From: Limnanthes douglasii subsp. nivea
Lineage: Eukaryota > Streptophyta > Magnoliopsida > Brassicales > Limnanthaceae
Direction: 5' to 3'
Length of the DNA stretch: 64,000 nucleotides
Assembly: GCA_036936605.1 (NCBI GenBank)
Contig: JAUPFV010000005.1
Span: 79,682,885 to 79,746,884 of the forward strand
The translations under genes and the position numbers were made by a program. Below are positions 9,417 through 21,760 of this stretch, in pieces; within the stretch, counting starts at the first letter, position 1, and the number at the start of each line of letters is the position of its first letter. The notes below the pieces were generated by a model. The model ran no database searches. It worked only from the letters and a program-made list of their open reading frames with translations, and was not told the origin of the DNA.

Positions 9417-11850
9417 TTGAATGAGATCTTCAATATAAGGATTGGCATACAGATTAGTTTTAAGAAATTTGTTTGTGGCAGCAAGGAAATAACTAAATTT
9501 ATTTAAATCCCAATGATTGATATCATAGAATTTTTTCACTTGGTCTTTGGAGAACCAACTGTTGTCTATGCTAGAGTTAAGTTTGATAAGAGGAGAGGAA
9601 TCAAACCAGGTATCCAACCAGAAAATAGATTCCTTTCCCAGCTTCCAGTTAGTAAAACCTTCAACCAGCAAGTCTCTTCCAAGTCTAAGAGTCAGGCTTC
9701 GTGTACTTGATTTACAATAGATGCTTATCTTTAGTGTATATGTTGTGTATATATATGGCCCATAGGTATTTGTTTTCCCTGTACATATACCACAACTTAC
9801 AAGAACAAGTGTTTTGCATATCATTTAAACTTTTTAAGTTGATCGCACCTTCACTAAAAGTCTTATCGTTGGTTTCCCAGTTAGACCAGTGAATGTGGCT
9901 AGTCTCAAGAGAGTCACTCAAGAGAAACTTGTTTAACATTTTTTCAATTTTGCAGATGATGGATATTGAGATCTAGCAACTTTGAGACCAGTACATACAA
10001 ATTTAAAGCAAAACATAGTAAATTAAGGTAATTCTTCCACAAAAAAGAGATGTTTACCTTTCCAGTCCATAATTTTGCCTCTGATTTTATCAAGCAGAGG
10101 GGTGTAGTTATAAGTATTGTTATTGGAATTTAAGGTAATACTTAGATATGTTGTAGGCAAGAAACTAGTATTGAACTGAGTTTAAATGGCTAAGGCATTT
10201 AACTTGTCTTGAGAAATGTTGTTAGCACTGATGAGCTTAGTTTTTTCTTTATCGATAGATTATCCAGATGTTGTTTGGTAGTCCTGCAGAAAGTTACAAA
10301 TAATATTCGTAGAACTCGGCTTAGCATTAGAGAAAATAAGTAAGTCATCAACAAAAGCAAGGCTTGAGATGATGATGATACTTCTAGTAGAGAATTTCAT
10401 ATTGTTGTTCATCTCATATAGATTAGCTAAACCTCTGATGAGGGTTTCTTTAGCCAGAATAAACAGACCGGGGGAACAAGGGATCCCTTTGTCTATTGCC
10501 TCTGTTTATCTTGAAGAAGCCACTAAGCTTACCATTGATTATAATAGACACAAAAACTTGCTTGATAAGGCTACTAATAAGATTAATAAATCTGATAGAG
10601 AACCCAAAGCAATTGAGAACATTAAGAATAAAGTTGTGAGATATATTGTTAAAATCCTTAGACATGTCAAGCTTTATGATAATGTTACCAGACTTGTTTT
10701 TTCTGCCCAAATTATGAAGGATTTCCTTAACCAAAAGAATATTATCCTCGATGAGCCTGCCTTTCACAAATCCACCTTGAGTTTCTGATATTAGCTTAAG
10801 GAGAATATATGAAAGTCTATTGTTTACAATGTTGGACATGATTTCGTTTATGATGGTGTAGAGGCTAATAGGGAGATAACATTTCCAATTAACAGGGTTG
10901 TTAGTCTTTGGAATGAGGCAGATCCAGTAGTCATTACACCTATTTGGATTTGATGGCCTTGAAGGAAAGAAGTCGTGGCTTTACAGAATTCAGCTTTGAT
11001 GATGCTCCAACAAGATATATAAAAGAATTCGTTGAAGCCATCTAAGCCAGCAACACTGGTAGCTTTGAGATTTTTGATGATTGAAAGGACTTCATCTTCT
11101 GTAGGATTGACAAGCAATCTTATGTTATCTGCATCATTAATCAGGTTAGGAATAGAATTATAGATGTAGACATTAGTATTGATCTCAGTGTCATTATAAT
11201 TGGGAGAAGAAAGAATATTTTGAACGTAACATTCAGCAAACTTGTTGATGAGATTTTCTTCAGTTATCAAACTATCATAGTCTTTGATGCTAGTAATTCT
11301 ACCTTTTTTCTTTTTTTCTTTTTTTCTTTTTTTATTTTTTCTTTTTTTATTTTTTTTATTATTTTTTCTTTTTTTATTTTTATTTTTTTTTATTTTTTTA
11401 TTTTTTTTATTTTTTTATTTTTTTTATTTTTTTATTTTTTTATTTTTTTATTTTTTTATTTTTTTATTTTTTTTCTTAACAAATTTTTGATAGACTTTGA
11501 CCACCATCTTTCATCCAGCTTGCATAACATTTTTGAAACCAATAATCTTCTTCCATTGTAAGGGAAAGCAGGTGATCAACAGTAGTATTGACACGCTTCA
11601 TTTTGTTTTTGTTATTGTTGGCAGTGAGTACTTTATCTTGACATACTATAACCATCTCTTCAATTTATAATACATTATCAAAAATGTTGTCGAAATGGTT
11701 CTTGTTCCAGTTTTTCATCAACTGCTTTAATCTTTTTAGTTTATTACAAAACTTGAACATAAGTTGAGTTGTAATTGAAAACACAATACGTCCATATTTT
11801 CTAGGTCATGTTATCATATTGCTTAGTTTATTTTCATTCAGGAGTGTTTT
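9417..11850 (-). mobile_element. LINE (non-LTR retrotransposon) relic, truncated at both ends
   Basis: Read right to left on the minus strand, the ORF2 landmarks follow one another: the post-endonuclease linker (L-K-Q-L-M-K-N-W-N-K near 11730), E-E-D-Y-W-F-Q-K near 11540, and R-I-T-S-I-K-D-Y-D near 11290. RT starts with G-L-D-G-F-N-E-F-F near 11040, followed by G-G-F-V-K-G-R-L-I-E-D-N-I-L-L near 10760. The catalytic F-V-D-D-L-L-I-F lies at 10344-10352. Near 9600 comes the C-terminal L-G-K-E-S-I-F-W-L-D-T-W region. No endonuclease domain is recognisable, and the C-terminus is cut at the gypsy LTR. Frames are broken repeatedly. The reverse transcriptase would have copied the element RNA at a nicked target. 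Confidence 0.85.
11303..11475. repeat. T-rich (minus: A-rich) low-complexity tract inside the LINE
   Basis: About 170 bp of T runs interrupted by single A or C, mostly in units of 7-9 bases. It sits between LINE coding segments that would normally be separated by only about 20 codons including a Lys/Arg-rich patch. It is therefore an expansion of, or insertion into, an A-rich coding patch. Confidence 0.9.
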
Positions 11851-12512
11851 GAAAATTTCAAATGTTTCAAGTCGTCTAACACACTGGTCTATAAAACTGG
11901 AAGAGTATAACATCTAATATGTATCTCGTACAACAGGTGACGTATCTATCAATCAAACATCAACCATATCGTACCAAGAATCATCTACGTACACAAAGTG
12001 ATTCGACCCATTATATAAACAAAGCTAAAAATCAAATAATGAAGTAAGAGAAAATCAAATATAGAAGATTTATAGAGGTTTAGAAAATTCCTCCTACATC
12101 CTCTCTAAGCCACAACAATGTTGTTCATTCGTGTTCAAAAAAATATAACAGTATATAAGATTAAGTTCCCAAGATCAATGTTCACATAAACTTTAAATTC
12201 TAAATCGCATACAATAATTTTCCAAGATATCTCTCAGTTCCTCCGAGAAGAATTATAACGATTATCTTATCTTTTAATATGTTTTCATATGTTGTACACT
12301 CGTAAACTTCTCGTAACTTATTTAAAGCCCCAAAGAGCATATATAATGGTTGGTACCAATATCTCTTTCCAAAATAGAACAAACAAACTCCCGACGGAAT
12401 TCATCATTTATATGGTAACAATAAGTGACTAATTATTTTTCTAATATAAGATAGATTTAATAATCGTAACTAAAACTTTATACCAGAAGTCACACCAAAC
12501 ACCCTAAGCCCA
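11851..12512. other. Intergenic stretch without a recognisable gene
   Basis: AT-rich DNA between the LINE relic and the copia relic. I see no coding region, repeat array or RNA gene. The longest open frame (minus strand, 12382-12200) shows no familiar motif. Confidence 0.5.
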
Positions 12513-12842
12513 TGTTGATGTCCTTTTGGAAACTACAGCATTTGCCTCATCTGATGGCCTTCAGATTGATGCACTCTTCTCCTCGCCGATGGCCTCCAAA
12601 CCGATAACTCCGCTCAGATTTATCAATGACTTCCTAACCAATACAACCAATGGCGTTTCTCAACTTGACAAATGACTTCATAGTTGATATAGTCATTGCT
12701 TCGGATTTTGCTTCTTGTTGATGTAGTTGCTCAACTTAACCAAGGGTTTCCTGACTGATGCATCCAATTAACAAAGCTGCATCCAATTAACAAAGCTTCA
12801 CTAGTTATGTTTTGTTATTTTAATTTACAATCGTATTTCACA
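12513..12842 (-). repeat. Left (3') LTR-like repeat of the copia relic
   Basis: This block pairs with 14680-15040 by shared words and matching TG-type starts. It contains an internal 22-bp duplication of GCATCCAATTAACAAAGCT around 12763-12800. Confidence 0.5.
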
Positions 12843-12929
12843 ATTCTCCACCTTATTTTTTACTTCAAGAAATGAACACAATGCTTGCAGCTCCAAGTTC
12901 CCTCCTTCAAGGGCCTCAAATACTCTAAT

Positions 12930-14640
12930 ATGCACCAAATCCAAGAAATGTTTGAACTTGTTTGCTTACCACCGATTTAGTAAACATATCAGTTGGTTTG
13001 TCACTTGTATGAACCTTCTCCTACAAAACCTCTCCATTTTCAAGAATAATTCTTATAAAATGAAGCTTAACATCAATGTTCTTAGTCTGTTCATAGAATA
13101 TCAGAAACTCCTACAAAGGTATCACACTTTGGTTATCCGAATGCACATTTAGAACTTTAGGTTAAACCCCAAGTTCCCTCAACATTTCCCTTAGCCGCAT
13201 TACATCCTTTATAAGAATAATATCAATGCTAACACAAGTTCACTTTCTAACTTACAAACAAGACAAACACATAACCAATCAAAGATTTCATGGTATCCAA
13301 ATAACTAATATAATCTCAAAAAAAACCTGTATCACCTTCTAATACCAAACCAACCTGTAAATATATTAGTCCCAAACTTATGGATCCCTTTATGTATCCT
13401 ATAACCCACTTAACATCCTAACGATGTTCCCTATGAATCTTTTTGCCCGAGTACGTGTCTTTTATTTCAAACTTGTTATTCAAATTTTATTTCAATGACT
13501 TAATTTATGTTTTGTTTTTGCTAGAAATCAGAATGTCATCCATATAGTAATAGATATATTTCAATAAGAAATAGATTTCTTCACATACACACAACTATCA
13601 TAACTACTTCTTTTAAAAACATTATTGATCATGAAATCATCAAAACAATTATACCTTATGTGTATAAGATTTCTTCAGACTATACAATACACTTCTCAAG
13701 GGACATACCTTATCACTCTTTCCTTATCTACAAATCCTTTAAGTCGCTTTATATGAATGATTTCCTCAATGGTACCATGTAGGAAACCCTTCTTGACACT
13801 CATTTCCTCCAACTCTATGTTAAAATTTGCACTCATTGTAAGCTGGATTCTGACTGAACTATGTTTCACCACATGAGAGAAGATTTCATTATAATATACG
13901 ACCTCTTGTTGAATAAACCCTCTAGAAACCAACATGGCCTTGTACACGACCTTTCCAACCACATTTATTTCTTTATTCTTTTTGAAAATTCACTTGCAAT
14001 CAAGTATAGTATAACCTTCGGGTTTATTTACCATACCACATGTGTTGATCTCGTGAGGAAAAATAATTTCCTCTTTCATTACTACAAGCCACTTGGATTT
14101 ATACTCACTTTGAATTTCATGCATGATGTTCTCAAGATTATATTGAATAACCTAATATGTTGCAACTAATTCCAAATCTATCAGTTTAACATATCCAAAA
14201 CTTTGAGAAGCTATGATAACACGTCTTGTCATTTTCCTTGTTGTGTTGTAAACATGTTAAGCCTAACTACCTTCCTCTTTAATACTCCTTAATTTTCCAA
14301 GTGTATGAGTTGGGTCATTTATCTTTGAGCCACAAGCAGATTATGTTTTAGGCGACTCCACCTCAATCTCAAGTAGTTATTTCCACCATGCTAGGCTTCA
14401 ATATTTTCATCACCAAACCATGATACTCATTCTCATTGAATATTACATCCATGCTAATAAAAAAAATCTTATAACTTTCCAAAAGATTTCATAACTAGTA
14501 ACTATTAACACTTTCTAGAAACTCAATGAATAGAAACTTCAGGGCTCTTTGTTGAAACGTGTCCTGCCTTTTGTGTGCATATTTTACACAACCAAATACT
14601 CTTAAATTTTAGTGGTTTAATGGCATCATGTACCATATTA
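12930..14640 (-). pseudogene. Copia pol relic (integrase C-terminus, RT, RNase H)
   Basis: Minus strand, in order. L-R-V-F-G-C-V-K-Y-A-H-K-R (about 14600) is the integrase C-terminal region. E-E-I-I-F-P-H-E-I-N-T (about 14060) and then K-A-M-L-V-S-R-G-F-I-Q-Q-E with Y-N-E-I-F-S-H-V-V-K-H-S-S-V-R-I (13935-13850) are RT. F-L-H-G-T-I-E-E-I-I-H-I-K follows. Near 13540 comes Y-M-D-D-I-L-I-S, then scraps of RNase H (L-D-T-M-K-S-L-I-G-Y near 13300). Stops and frame changes are frequent after 13700. Confidence 0.75.
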
Positions 14641-14679
14641 ATAATATGGTATTCAAGCCCATCACATTAGACAGACACC

Positions 14680-15040
14680 TGTTTATTAGATGGAATTTTG
14701 CTGAATGCAGCATTTGCCTCACATGATGATCTTCAGATTGATGTAGCATTTGCATCATTCAATGGTCTTAGGCTCATGACCTCGCTCATCTTCGCCAATT
14801 GGTTCCTAGATGATGCAGCCAACACTTTGGATGATGGCCTCGCTTGGTTTGACCAATGGATTCATAACCGATGCAGGCAACGCCCCAGATTATGGCTTTT
14901 GGTTGAAGTAATTTCTCGTCTTAACCAAATGATTCTTGGGCAATGCAACTAATGTCTTAGCTGATCTTGCTAATGCATCAAATTAATCAACATTCAATAG
15001 TTACACTTTGAGAGTTTCCAAGTCATAACCATAATTCACA
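14680..15040 (-). repeat. Right (5') LTR-like repeat of the copia relic
   Basis: It is the diverged partner of 12513-12842. The open frame at 14698-14952 on the plus strand is not a gene; it lies within this repeat. Confidence 0.5.
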
Positions 15041-15099
15041 CAACAATTAAAGTACAAACGATGACATACTTAATTAATGAGTTTCTTGGAAAAAAGGTC

Positions 15100-15880
15100 A
15101 AATCTTATAAAAATAGCTAGAATGGGTTGTATGATCATATTAGGCGTCTGGATGAAATTATGAAAGAGCTATAAGTGTTTTGAAAACTCCTTATATTGGA
15201 GAATTGTTTTGATAATATATTAAATTTGGCTTTATGATTACTAATAATGAGGCTGAATATAGAGCAATTTTGACCGGAATTAAAAAAAAAACTTGTATCG
15301 ATGGAGCATGGAGCATTAGGTTAATTTCTTATTCTTGATTAGTAATCAACCATGCTAAAATATGAAGGTATATAAATGTATTAAGACAATATAATAATAT
15401 GATGTATGAGAAAATGCCACGTGAATAGTATGTTTGTACAAACTTATTAGCTAAGTATGTTTGCTTGGAAAAATTCTTTGGTGATAGTATAAGAACATTC
15501 TTCAAGTGAAACATGATTTAAAATTTTGAAATTATTATTAGTTACTATTGATGACGACTGAGGTCAAGTATATTTTTTATATTTTATAAAATATGAAGTA
15601 TTACCTAAGGATAACTCTCAATCTTGGGGCATTAAGAATATGACATAATATATAATTCTTGATGAAGTGGTTTACATAAAAATTATAACAAAACCATTGT
15701 TGCAATGTCAAGAAATGATGTGGTTTTATTCATTATGAGGGACTTAAATGAAGAAGTTGTTAGAGACCATTGTGTTAAGAAGGCATATTGTTTTGGTTGG
15801 GTACTATTAGCCTTTGTTAGTGGTTGATGCTTAGGTTACAGTGCAGAGAGTTTGGCCTTGTCAGAGATTTATAAATAAAT
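15100..15880 (+). pseudogene. Ty3/gypsy RNase H and integrase relic
   Basis: On the plus strand near 15225 the sequence reads K-F-G-F-M-I-T-N-N-E-A-E-Y-R-A-I-L, the RNase H segment of Tat/Athila elements. Then come decayed S-D-S-Q and N-L-L-A-K-Y motifs to about 15510. Further on, G-Y-Y-x-P near 15800 and C-Q-R-F near 15865 match the integrase zinc finger. Stops occur about every 15-30 codons, so this is an old copy. It is not continuous with the element at 1-9416. Confidence 0.65.
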
Positions 15881-16391
15881 TCTATAAAATAGTAACAAGT
15901 GGAGCAACAATAAAGCAAAATATATAATAAATAAAGCAACACAATTAGACGAGCTCTATAAGAAGGAATAAACATGTTATAAAACAAATCAAGAAACGGA
16001 ATCTGATTTTTTTACTGGCATAATATTTAGAGAGTTGGAAAATCAGAAGTATGTTGTTAAAATGTAAAATTAAAAGGATGGGTTGAGGTAAAAGTTACTA
16101 TAAAAGCATAATAATTACATGTAAATGGTAAATAGTTAGATAAAATTTTAAAAGAAATATAAATATAAAAAAAATAATGATAATGAATATGAATTTATAT
16201 TGAGATGAAGTAACCGATATAAGGATATAACAATTATAAATAATCTTCTAAGTTTAAAATAAAAATGAATGATAAACTGAGTAACGAAAAAATGTTATAA
16301 AATAAATAATTCTTATAAACGAATAAGATTATAAACCAATCCCGTGATCTGTGAAGATAATAAGATCGCATAATGGTCGGTAAAAGTCCGG

Positions 16392-16655
16392 ACTATATGT
16401 GACGTAGTAAACATGACTGGAAGTCAAACTAATGATTTTTTTCATATCAAAAGGCCACAGAAGTAGTTATAAAACTCATACTACATGTCAAGTAGTGAAC
16501 ATGGAGAAAAACAGAATTATTGATCTTGTAAGATCTGGAGACCATGCAAGGGGACATATATTTCCGAACAGTATGTCAAACAACGAACATGATTATAAAA
16601 CAAGCTAGTGATATTTACAGATGAAGAGACCACACAAATAAAGTAATAAATGTTG
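16392..16655. repeat. Degenerate three-copy tandem repeat with an 88-bp period
   Basis: Related words of the form ACTATATGTGACGTAGTAAA, ACTACATGTCAAGTAGTGAA and AACAGTATGTCAAACAACGA start at about 16392, 16480 and 16568. Each is followed by ACATG. The copies are strongly diverged between these anchors. Confidence 0.5.
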
Positions 16656-18066
16656 AGTGATAAAACTCAAACGGAATTTATAAAAAAAATGTTAATATAC
16701 AAGATAAATCATATTGAATAAATGTTAAAGTAATGTTATACAAATAAGTAAATTAGACGAGATACTTCTATTAAATAAAATTTGCTACAAAAATAAAAAG
16801 ATTAAATAATAAAATTATTAATGTTAAAAATGAAGTTCATGTTTAATAACGAGGTAAATATTAAATCAAAATAAATTAGTTAAATAAAAAAATACAAAAT
16901 ATTAATTAAAGAAGCGAACTATCAAAATAAACTTCAAACTAAGTAATAAGGTATCAAGCAAATTTTACTATAAAAAAACAAATGGTTAACAAAAATATGC
17001 ATAAATACAGGTCATATAAGATAAAAATATAGTTTATAAAAAAGAAATACACAGTTAATTTTTATTAGAGATGGTGTTGATTTATTAACCTCAGATAGTA
17101 ATTTCACCGGTACGCTACGCGACTTTAATAGTAGTATTTTGTTTTACAAATACATTGTTGTCACCTATTTGTTGGAGTATCCTTTATGATCAGCTTTAAG
17201 AGAGAAAATGTCATTTTTCATATTTTTTTATCTTCTGAAGATTCTTCATTTAAAAAAAATAATAGATACTCACCGATGGAGAACAACTTCTTACGAGATC
17301 CTAAGTGTAAGTTGAGTTTTGTTTGTCAGATTGTAAGATAGACTCTTTACGTTAAATTATTAAAAACACTTCCACTAAATTATAATGCTCCATTCACAAT
17401 AAATTCTAATGCTTATTGTTTTTCTATGATAAAGTTATCAATTTTTTTTGTAAATTGTTTATCTCTAAATTTTGGTATTAATAGTCGTTTAGTAAGAAGA
17501 AAATGAATAATTAAATTTGGACTTATATTTTACAAGTTTGCAATAGCCATTATTTAAATATTAGAATTGAGGTTGATGAAGCCTCATCATATTGAACAGG
17601 ATTATCCTGCCAACGAGAGCGATGAATTTTCGAATGTAACCATATGTGCGATATTAGTTATCATTTTGTTGATAATAATGAGTTATATTTGTTAAGCATA
17701 AAAAATATGTTTTGACATTATCAAAAATATTTGTTCAAAAGATGTTATTGATAAATGCAATCATGGTTCGTTTATGCCGAATATCAATTTGGTTAGATGG
17801 AAGTTCTAACAATACTCGAATAATAAAGATTTTTGCTAAAAAAGTTATCACAAGCTATTTTTTTTTTTAAATGTGTGTTTTGCTGAGAGATAGAAGATTT
17901 ATTTCAAAAAAAAAAATTATTTTTCATTTTTAAATTATGAATATTATATGTTCAATTAATTTATATTTAAATTTTTAAATAAAAAAATTATTTTATTTTA
18001 TACTTTATTTTATTTTGATCAATATTATTATGTATGGCTAACTTTTTTTTTTAATATTCACCTTCC

Positions 18067-18166
18067 ATAAAATCTGTCTACTACGTAAATTAAAACATTA
18101 ATAGTAGTTCATAAAATCTGTCTACTACTTAAATTAAAACATTAATAGTAGTTCATAAAATCGTTC
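18067..18166. repeat. Tandem duplication with a 44-bp period
   Basis: ATAAAATCTGTCTACTAC starts at 18067 and 18111, followed in both copies by TTAATAGTAGTTC. A third, partial copy begins at 18155. The copies are nearly identical, so the duplication is recent. Confidence 0.9.
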
Positions 18167-18389
18167 TTTTTTTTTTCAAAATTCATAAAATCTATACCCT
18201 ACTAGATCGAAAAAGTAAAATGATGTGTTTTTATCTATAAAATAACTATTTACCCCATAAGCCCGATCTTATCTAACAATTATAAATCCATAGGAAAAAG
18301 AAAAAATAATTAATTAAATAAATAAATTAAAACTCTATATTGATTTAGTCCTAATAATCATCTAGCATAAAAGAAAATCATTTATTTTA

Positions 18390-18700
18390 CCATGTGCTGT
18401 ATATATTCCAATGACCACCGTCCCATCCAAACTAAAAGAGAAACTAGTTTCATCAATTACCCATGTTATAAACCTAATAGTTGAATCTCTTTCGGGATCC
18501 GTTGCAACAAACGTCCCAATTTTGTTTGCTTAAGTACATGTCCAAGTCCATAACCAATTTTGTCCCTTATGAATCTTTCCTCCGGTTGAACCGATAGTGA
18601 TGCCGTTATGTGAATGGCTTATCAACAACGAATCAATTGTAGAATATGGTAAGTTGTCAATGGAACCCATATTGTGCTTCTGTTCTTGATAACAAAAGTT
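18390..18700 (-). pseudogene. Unidentified coding-like stretch
   Basis: From about 18700 to 18390 on the minus strand, roughly 100 codons contain a single stop (near 18533) in very AT-rich DNA. The reading includes M-G-S-I-D-N-L-P-Y-S at the start (ATG at 18670), G-S-T-G-G-K-I-H-K-G-Q-N-W-L-W, and G-T-F-V-A-T-D-P-E-R-D-S-T-I-R-F. Residue composition is that of a folded protein rather than random AT-rich translation. I do not recognise the family. It may be an exon of a dead host gene. Confidence 0.35.
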
Positions 18701-19418
18701 GAATTGTCAACAAGAGAATTGTGGAGATGACAACTCTAGACGATATCATGTTTATGTTTGTTTGTCTTAGAAATAGTAATAGTAATAGTAAGTAGTAATT
18801 GGTTTTTATATTACTAAATTATTCTAGATTAAGAGAATTAAAACTGTATAAATTAATTATTATACTATTTAATAAATTTGAAACCAATCATATGAACTAA
18901 ACAAATTTAATGTTGTTTTTATAATTTATTTGATTTTGTTTATAACTATTATAAAATATAAATGATTGCGTTTATTAGAAATTTAAAATCTTGGTTTATT
19001 TACTTTATTAATTTATTTATTAATTTTTTATATTTCCAATGAGTTACTAAACAAGTTATGTTGTTATATATCACTTTTACACAAAATTTCAGGGACTTTA
19101 TCTTACACTTGTAAATGTTTATTTTGTTTTAAGTCCTCACATTCTTCACTTGTTTACCTATATTATATATTTTATTTTATTATTAATGTTACGGAGGAAC
19201 TCCTATATGCATACTCGTAAATCTATTTGTGTCCTAAACACTAGGATTGCAAAAGGTTTAAGTTTTTTTATATATTGATTAATAAGTATTATTTTTATAT
19301 TAATCTAAACTAATCTCCATCTTCATATAGAGGTATTTTATTTTATTTAACATTATTATTTATTTAATTTTTAAATAAAATTCTATAGTAAAAATTATAA
19401 TTCCAAAAAATTTACTTT

Positions 19419-19636
19419 TCATATGGGTTTTGTTTGTTTATATTTTAGATTTTGGGTTTAAAATTTTTAATCTAATATATTTAGCAAGTATTAGATTAAT
19501 AAATTAAGGGTAACCCATCTCTACAATTTAATACTCATATTAATTAAGATGCAAAATAAAATAAATCACCTATGCATTTTCAAATTTATACGAGGTGATT
19601 TATATGGGTTTTGTTTGTTTATATTTTAGATTTTGT
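19419..19636. repeat. Pair of near-identical 33-bp direct repeats
   Basis: ATATGGGTTTTGTTTGTTTA, followed by TATTTTAGATTTTG, occurs at about 19420 and again at about 19602. The copies are 182 bp apart and essentially identical. No transposon ends were seen around them. Confidence 0.85.
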
Positions 19637-21479
19637 TATTGTAAAATTTATTTTGCTATATATATTTTGGACTTCATAAATACTATACATACCACAAAAT
19701 AGCCTGTTAGTGGAACTACTTAAGTTTGTTAAAGTGGATGAACAACATGCATTGCATCGCATCGTAATGCTCCAGCTCGGAAGATAATTTGGTGCTCCAT
19801 GCTACACTACAGTCGGTACTCATTTTCATTCTCATGTGTAACTATTTTTTAGATTTTCTGTATCTCCCATTCGACCATTTAAGCAAAAAGAAAATGGTAT
19901 TAACCCTCTCATGCATTTGGCACTAAAAGACACCAAGAAATTTTAAAATGTATCGTTATGAGGTTTCGAAGATAACTTTGGTCATTCAGTGCACGGTTTG
20001 AATTTCCTTAATGATCTCTCGAAAAAGACAATATATTTGACTATATTTACGGTAGATCGAATATTTTACTGTAATTGTTTTACCAGTTTTAGATCAACTG
20101 TGACATATAATTTTTTTTATTATAGGATAAATAAATAAAATAGTTGTTTTACTTAGTTCAACTCTTCCAGTCCCATAAGTACTTTTATCCACAACTAGTC
20201 GCTTATAATTACCCTCACATACATTAGAAGAATGAGTTCTCTCATGTATTTAATCGACGGGATACATTTTTTATGGGTTCATTGTTGTTTCTTGTTACAC
20301 TTAGCTAGTTCATAGACATAACATTCCTCTGACTAGGAAATTTAGTATTAAGTTTTAAATTTATTTTATTATCAAGATCGTAAACAATAAAAAATTAAAT
20401 ATGCTATTTTTAGTTTTCTAACTATATAACAATTTTTATTATATTTAAATTGGATTCTTAAATTCCTATAATATATTTTCACTAACATTCAAGATTATTT
20501 TTTCCTGTTTTTGTGTAAAATTATATAAATTCGAAAGTTTCATTTTTATATTAATAAATAAATAAATTCAAAATTTTATAAGTTTTTATTAGATATTAAA
20601 TGAATACTAAGGTTGAAAACATCAATAAACACTAACCAAGTGGAGAACTAAGCGAAACTTATGAGCTATCTAACCAAGTTCGGCTTTTAAAAGGTTCTCG
20701 AACTGGGTTTTAGTGAACAACCAATTTTAAAACTTTAAAATTTTCTACTGGTTGTAAAGCGAAAACAAAATTAAGAACTTTACATGTTTTCAATTAATAA
20801 ATATTATCTTTTGGTAATTTTTATTTACATGCTTAAATTAAGAAATAGAACGTTGACTATTCAAATTTTTTTTATTTAGTTTTTCAATTCTAAAATTATG
20901 GGGATGGTTTATTGATTTGGTAAAATTAATAAATTTAGTTTCTAACACTCTTTTATCCTCATCTCTTTTATTCTCTTATACAATCATCAATTTGGAAAGT
21001 GTCGCAGAAATAGTCATTCGAAATTTAATATGTTTTTTATTTTAAATTTTTTAACTATTTTAGAAACGAGTTCGTACTTTGTTTTTTCTTCTTTGATTCT
21101 CGTTTTCCTTTCTACCTATTTTTTTTTTAAAACCAGAAAAATGATGAAATTTGATTACCTCTTTCGCAATTGCACATTACGGTAATTCCTCTTCTTTGGA
21201 TAATTCCTCTTCTCTTTTAATCCAATTACATGTATACTTTTGTTACAATTATGCAATCCAAAAATTATTGTACAACTTTTACCTTGTCTAACCTTGAGAT
21301 TTCTCTCATAATGTTTTGCAATTTATCTTTAGAGTCGTTATTAAATCCATTTGCCCATCTTACACAAGTGTTTTAGAAATGTTGGAATTAATTTATATAT
21401 AAAGTTGATTTGAAAACTTCAAAAGAATCCTAAATTCAAATATTTAGAGTAAAAAATGCAAAAAAAAAATCATATCCAG

Positions 21480-21528
21480 TACTTCATCGATTATATACCT
21501 GGATACTTCATCGATTATATACCTGGAT
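21480..21528. repeat. 24-bp tandem duplication
   Basis: TACTTCATCGATTATATACC followed by TGGA occurs twice in a row at 21480 and 21504, just outside the copia element. Confidence 0.9.
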
Positions 21529-21553
21529 ATTTGAGGTTTCATCAGTTTAGTAT

Positions 21554-21742
21554 TGTCAAAAATATCTCCACCAACTAATGTGATATTGTCCGTCTTGAGC
21601 GATTAGACCCACACGGTTTTGCTCTTGGTTCACTCCCAAAAGGCCTCGCTTTAGTTGAGATATTTCATGCACTTATATATTGTAAGTATTTGTTCAGTCT
21701 AAACGATGTGGGATAAAGGATCAAGTTTACTCACTCTTAACA
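21554..21742 (-). repeat. 3' LTR of the copia element
   Basis: It matches 25126-25314 base for base apart from about 15 substitutions, most of them in the first half as written on the plus strand. TSD AGTAT lies directly to the left. Confidence 0.93.
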
Positions 21743-21760
21743 CTCTCCCTTAAACTTGAT
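21743..21760 (-). promoter_or_regulatory. Polypurine tract of the copia element
   Basis: On the minus strand AAGTTTAAGGGAGAG ends directly at the TGTTAAGAG start of the 3' LTR, the expected position for second-strand priming. Confidence 0.8.

Larger units (their letters stand above)
12513..15040 (-). mobile_element. Ty1/copia relic flanked by diverged LTR-like repeats
   Basis: Two similar blocks, 12513-12842 and 14680-15040, face the same way. Each reads TGTGAA at its minus-strand start (12842 and 15040) and TGTT at its plus-strand start, and they share words such as CAGCATTTGCCTCA and TTCAGATTGATG. Between them lies a minus-strand pol relic. The sequence before the left block on the minus strand (AAATAAGGTGGAGAAT) resembles a copia PPT. 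No clean PBS was found next to the right block. The internal part is only about 1.8 kb, so gag and most of integrase are missing. Confidence 0.6.
15881..21548. other. AT-rich intergenic region, mostly featureless
   Basis: About 5.7 kb with no recognisable complete gene or transposon core. It holds the short repeats and the coding-like stretch listed separately. The composition is strongly A/T, with many homopolymer runs, as in old inter-element DNA of plants. Confidence 0.6.

Noticed and set aside
11220..11561. Phe-rich plus-strand open frames over the T tract
   Set aside because: They arise from the low-complexity T run inside a minus-strand LINE and have no protein-like composition.
14624..14660. 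A 21-bp near-perfect palindrome running into a TGGTATTCAAGCCC word that resembles a Met-tRNA primer site on the plus strand
   Set aside because: No LTR end precedes it on that strand, and the copia relic around it is on the minus strand.
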